Below, piece after piece: positions 59,746 to 61,910 of a stretch of 61,910 nucleotides of DNA. Both the position numbers and the translations under genes were made by a program. The stretch is taken from contig CAJUIA010000022.1 of NCBI GenBank assembly GCA_910586485.1, positions 1 through 61,910 on the forward strand, written 5' to 3'. The notes beneath the pieces were generated by a model. It was not told where the DNA came from. It was given only the letters and a program-made list of their open reading frames with translations, and searched no databases. Each line of letters opens with the position of its first letter. The stretch's first letter is position 1. This DNA comes from an uncultured Acetatifactor sp. GTDB taxonomy: Bacteria > Bacillota > Clostridia > Lachnospirales > Lachnospiraceae.

Positions 59746-61164
59746 TTATGCCTGCATTGGTTTTATGTATTCTACGCAGAGCATGGTGATGTCGTCGAAT
59801 TGAGGCGCATTGCCCACAAAAGCGTCTATATCCGCCTTTACGGCGGGAAGAAGTTCGGCAGGCGTCATTGCGGTATTTTTCGCAAGAATGTCTGCCAGTC
59901 TTTTTGTGCCATAAAGCTCTTTGGCTTCGTTGGTAGCCTCCGTTACACCGTCTGTATACTGAAAAATTTTATCTCCGGGAGCAAGCTGCATACTGCCGCT
60001 TTTATATTTCATATGCTCCATTCCAGCCAGCACGAATCCGGGCCGCAGCTTATAAGGCTCGTAGATGCCGCCGGATTTTGCGATGAAGGGAGTTTCGTGC
60101 CCTGCATTGACAAAACGGAATTCTCCGGTCACAAGGTCCAGCACACCCTCAAAGGCAGTGATGAACAGGCCCTCGCTGTTGGATTCGCAAAGGAGATCGT
60201 TGACCTCCGAGAATACGTCGCCCAGGTCCGTTCCCGGCTTTGTGTGGTCCTTGATCAGCGTTTTGCCGATCACCATAAACAGGGCGGCAGGAACGCCCTT
60301 GCCGGAAACGTCCGCCACTACGATTGCCAGGTGCTTTTCGTCCACCATGAAAAAGTCATAAAAGTCCCCGCCCACTTCCTTTGCCGGATTCATGGAGGCA
60401 TTGATGTCAAATTCTGTCCGGTCGGAAAAAGCCGGGAAGATACGGGGCAGCATATCGGCCTGAATATGAGTGGCCACATCCAGCTCGGTAGAAATCCGCT
60501 GTCTTTCTTCGCTGTCTTTGATCTGCCGCTCCAGAAGCCGTCTGGTCCGTCCGGCCATCATGGTGCAGATAGAAGAAAGCCCCAGAAGAATCAGCGCTCT
60601 CGGCACCACGTAAAAAATGGTGGCATAATGCAGCATATCGCCAGTGACCGTCCTGATTCCGACCACATCATGCTCTGCCAGCAGGTTCAGATCGCCTTCA
60701 CCGAAGTACATGCCGATATAAACAGAGGCGGAAAAAAGAATCCAGGAGGCCAGGAGGGTAAGCCGGGTCAGCTTTTGGGAATAGTAATGACAGCTTAACA
60801 AAAGGGGCAGTGCCCAGGCCAGAACGCCGTGCTTGGGCATGGCAGAGGACAGGATAAAGACACCCAGAGTGACGCAGAAAATCGTAACATATTTAACCCA
60901 GCCGGGCTTGCCGCCCGTTATTTTGTAGACGGGGGCAGGCAGCAAAAAGGACAGGATCAGCAGGGGCATGGCAACGTCCATAATTCTGTGTGGGACAATG
61001 AAAATGCCGATCATGTTTAAGAGCCAGGCAAGCACGCCTACAATGGCACAGACAATCAGACACCTGGCCGCGTACTGGTTAGCCTCCATTTCATTTTCCA
61101 GGATCGCGGCCAGCTCCGGCTCCATATTTTTATCAAGATGTTTCGTATCTTTATGTTTTTTCAA
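59746..61164 (-). CDS. Membrane PP2C-type (SpoIIE/RsbU) serine phosphatase
   Basis: A 472-residue phosphatase with about six to seven hydrophobic segments in residues 30-210 and a C-terminal PP2C/SpoIIE domain: ELDVATHIQADMLPRIFPAF, then KEVGGDFYDFFMVDE (metal-binding GDFYD), VADVSGKGVPAALFM, FQYTDGVTEATN and FDDITMLCVEY. All metal-binding Asp positions expected by eye are present. It should dephosphorylate the STAS antagonist encoded on the opposite strand. TTG 61164 is chosen because GGAGG lies seven bases upstream; the frame is open to an ATG at 61212. A minus-strand TATAAT at 61238-61233 may be its promoter. Confidence 0.93.
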   Translation of the reverse strand: MKKHKDTKHLDKNMEPELAAILENEMEANQYAARCLIVCAIVGVLAWLLNMIGIFIVPHRIMDVAMPLLILSFLLPAPVYKITGGKPGWVKYVTIFCVTLGVFILSSAMPKHGVLAWALPLLLSCHYYSQKLTRLTLLASWILFSASVYIGMYFGEGDLNLLAEHDVVGIRTVTGDMLHYATIFYVVPRALILLGLSSICTMMAGRTRRLLERQIKDSEERQRISTELDVATHIQADMLPRIFPAFSDRTEFDINASMNPAKEVGGDFYDFFMVDEKHLAIVVADVSGKGVPAALFMVIGKTLIKDHTKPGTDLGDVFSEVNDLLCESNSEGLFITAFEGVLDLVTGEFRFVNAGHETPFIAKSGGIYEPYKLRPGFVLAGMEHMKYKSGSMQLAPGDKIFQYTDGVTEATNEAKELYGTKRLADILAKNTAMTPAELLPAVKADIDAFVGNAPQFDDITMLCVEYIKPMQA

Positions 61165-61307
61165 GGGTATGCCTCCGCTGTATAAGGAAATGATTGGTAA
61201 AATATGATACATACAATATAAGAGTCATTTTTATTATACCAAACGAAGACATCAATGCCTACGGATCAAAGCTGCAAAGAATTCCCTGAAAAATGCGATC
61301 TGTACCC

Positions 61308-61829
61308 TCAGACCTTCTCCGGCTCCGGATACTCTGCGCCGAAGCAGTCCACGGTAACGCTCGCCATCACCTGAGGCTCCGTGGGTCTGTCGTTCCAGTC
61401 GGTTTTTGTATCGGCGATTTTATTCACCACTTCCATACCTTCGATTACTTTCCCAAACGCCGCATAAGCGCCGTCCAAATGGGGGCTTGTCTTGTGCATA
61501 ATGAAAAACTGGCTGCCGGCGGAATTGGGATTCTGCGCTCGTGCCATGGAGAGTACACCTTCCGTGTGCTTTAAGGGATTGTCAAAACCGTTTTGAGAAA
61601 ATTCACCTTTGATGCTGTAGCCGGGATCACCCATGCCTGTTCCTTCCGGGCATCCTCCCTGGATCATAAAGCCCTTGATGACCCGGTGGAAGATCAACCC
61701 GTCATAAAAACCTTTGTTGATCAGACTGATGAAATTGTTTACGGAATTGGGAGCAATCTCCGGGTAAAGCTCTGCCTTGATTACGTCTCCGTTTTTCATG
61801 GTAACAGTTACAATAGGATTTTGTGCCAT
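61308..61829 (-). CDS. Cyclophilin-type peptidyl-prolyl cis-trans isomerase
   Basis: A 173-residue cytoplasmic cyclophilin that speeds proline isomerisation in protein folding. Family motifs: FHRVIKGFMIQGGCPEGTGM (catalytic Arg), GVLSMARAQNPNSAGSQFFI (substrate-binding Arg and Gln-Phe-Phe) and LDGAYAAFGKVIEGMEVVNK. No signal peptide. ATG 61829 follows AAAGGA and starts MAQNPIVTVTMKNG; a start 7 codons earlier is less likely. It appears to be a single-gene unit; the 81 bases after it to the window edge hold nothing recognisable. Confidence 0.94.
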   Translation of the reverse strand: MAQNPIVTVTMKNGDVIKAELYPEIAPNSVNNFISLINKGFYDGLIFHRVIKGFMIQGGCPEGTGMGDPGYSIKGEFSQNGFDNPLKHTEGVLSMARAQNPNSAGSQFFIMHKTSPHLDGAYAAFGKVIEGMEVVNKIADTKTDWNDRPTEPQVMASVTVDCFGAEYPEPEKV

Positions 61830-61910
61830 AATAGTTGTCCTTTCCTGCAAAAAGAGTATAATCCCGAGTTTGACACTTGTGAAATCAAAAAGTGGCTACA
61901 AACCCAGTAG

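Noticed and set aside
59698..60798. 366-codon open frame on the plus strand opposite the PP2C phosphatase
   Set aside because: The phosphatase on the minus strand has full catalytic motifs; the plus frame shows none.
1..61910. CRISPR arrays, tRNA or rRNA genes, transposases
   Set aside because: No regularly spaced repeats, tRNA T-arm patterns, rRNA segments or transposase motifs were seen on either strand.

Overview
The window reads as chromosomal DNA of a Clostridia-class Bacillota, most likely a gut Lachnospiraceae. This is inferred from the gene set and order (hprK, ROK glucokinase, murB, rapZ, whiA, then a Crh-like HPr protein), a T-box leader before an archaeal-type prolyl-tRNA synthetase, MecA, DUF1846, SpoIIE-type signalling, strong GGAGG ribosome binding sites and moderate GC. 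There is no rRNA, tRNA, CRISPR array, insertion sequence or phage gene.

Layout. 2-5035: a carbohydrate ABC operon (5'-truncated binding protein, two permeases, a discoidin-like protein between them) ending in a GH88 unsaturated glucuronyl hydrolase, so probably uptake and cleavage of unsaturated uronate oligosaccharides. The second permease carries an apparent one-base frameshift. 5150-9475: a soluble [FeFe]-hydrogenase-like chemoreceptor, a binding lipoprotein and a fused permease-ATPase. 9654-12049: a membrane chemoreceptor and mecA. 12211-15754 (minus): a heterodimeric ABC exporter with one degenerate ATP site. 16080-18462: two accessory genes (nucleotidyltransferase, AAA/DUF4143 ATPase). 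18513-20445: T-box and proS. 20557-28904: hydrolase, exonuclease, D,D-carboxypeptidase, trmB, YitT, pyrG, DUF1846. 29097-40539: ftsH, uvrC, the hprK to crh block, a lipid kinase and fba. 40630-48708: GH95 and GH2 glycosidases flanking a large binding-domain lipoprotein and a secreted Cys-rich protein.

49076-61164 is a dense signalling region. A binding lipoprotein with no transporter precedes a GGDEF/EAL membrane protein. Then comes a same-strand set: LytTR response regulator, GHKL kinase, stand-alone LytTR protein, STAS protein, RsbW-like ATPase, hybrid kinase with HPt and a CheY-like protein. It faces a membrane PP2C/SpoIIE phosphatase. The parts look like partner switching joined to a phosphorelay, with no sigma factor nearby. 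A cyclophilin closes the window.

The most novel-looking non-coding signal is a family of three-hairpin intergenic elements (12056-12210, 20445-20550, 36499-36603). They differ in sequence but keep pairing through compensatory changes, and each lies just downstream of a plus-strand gene. A second theme is short in-frame repeat or low-complexity insertions in several otherwise ordinary proteins (UvrC, FtsH, GH95, GH2, hybrid kinase). All assignments come from reading motifs by eye; no database search was run.
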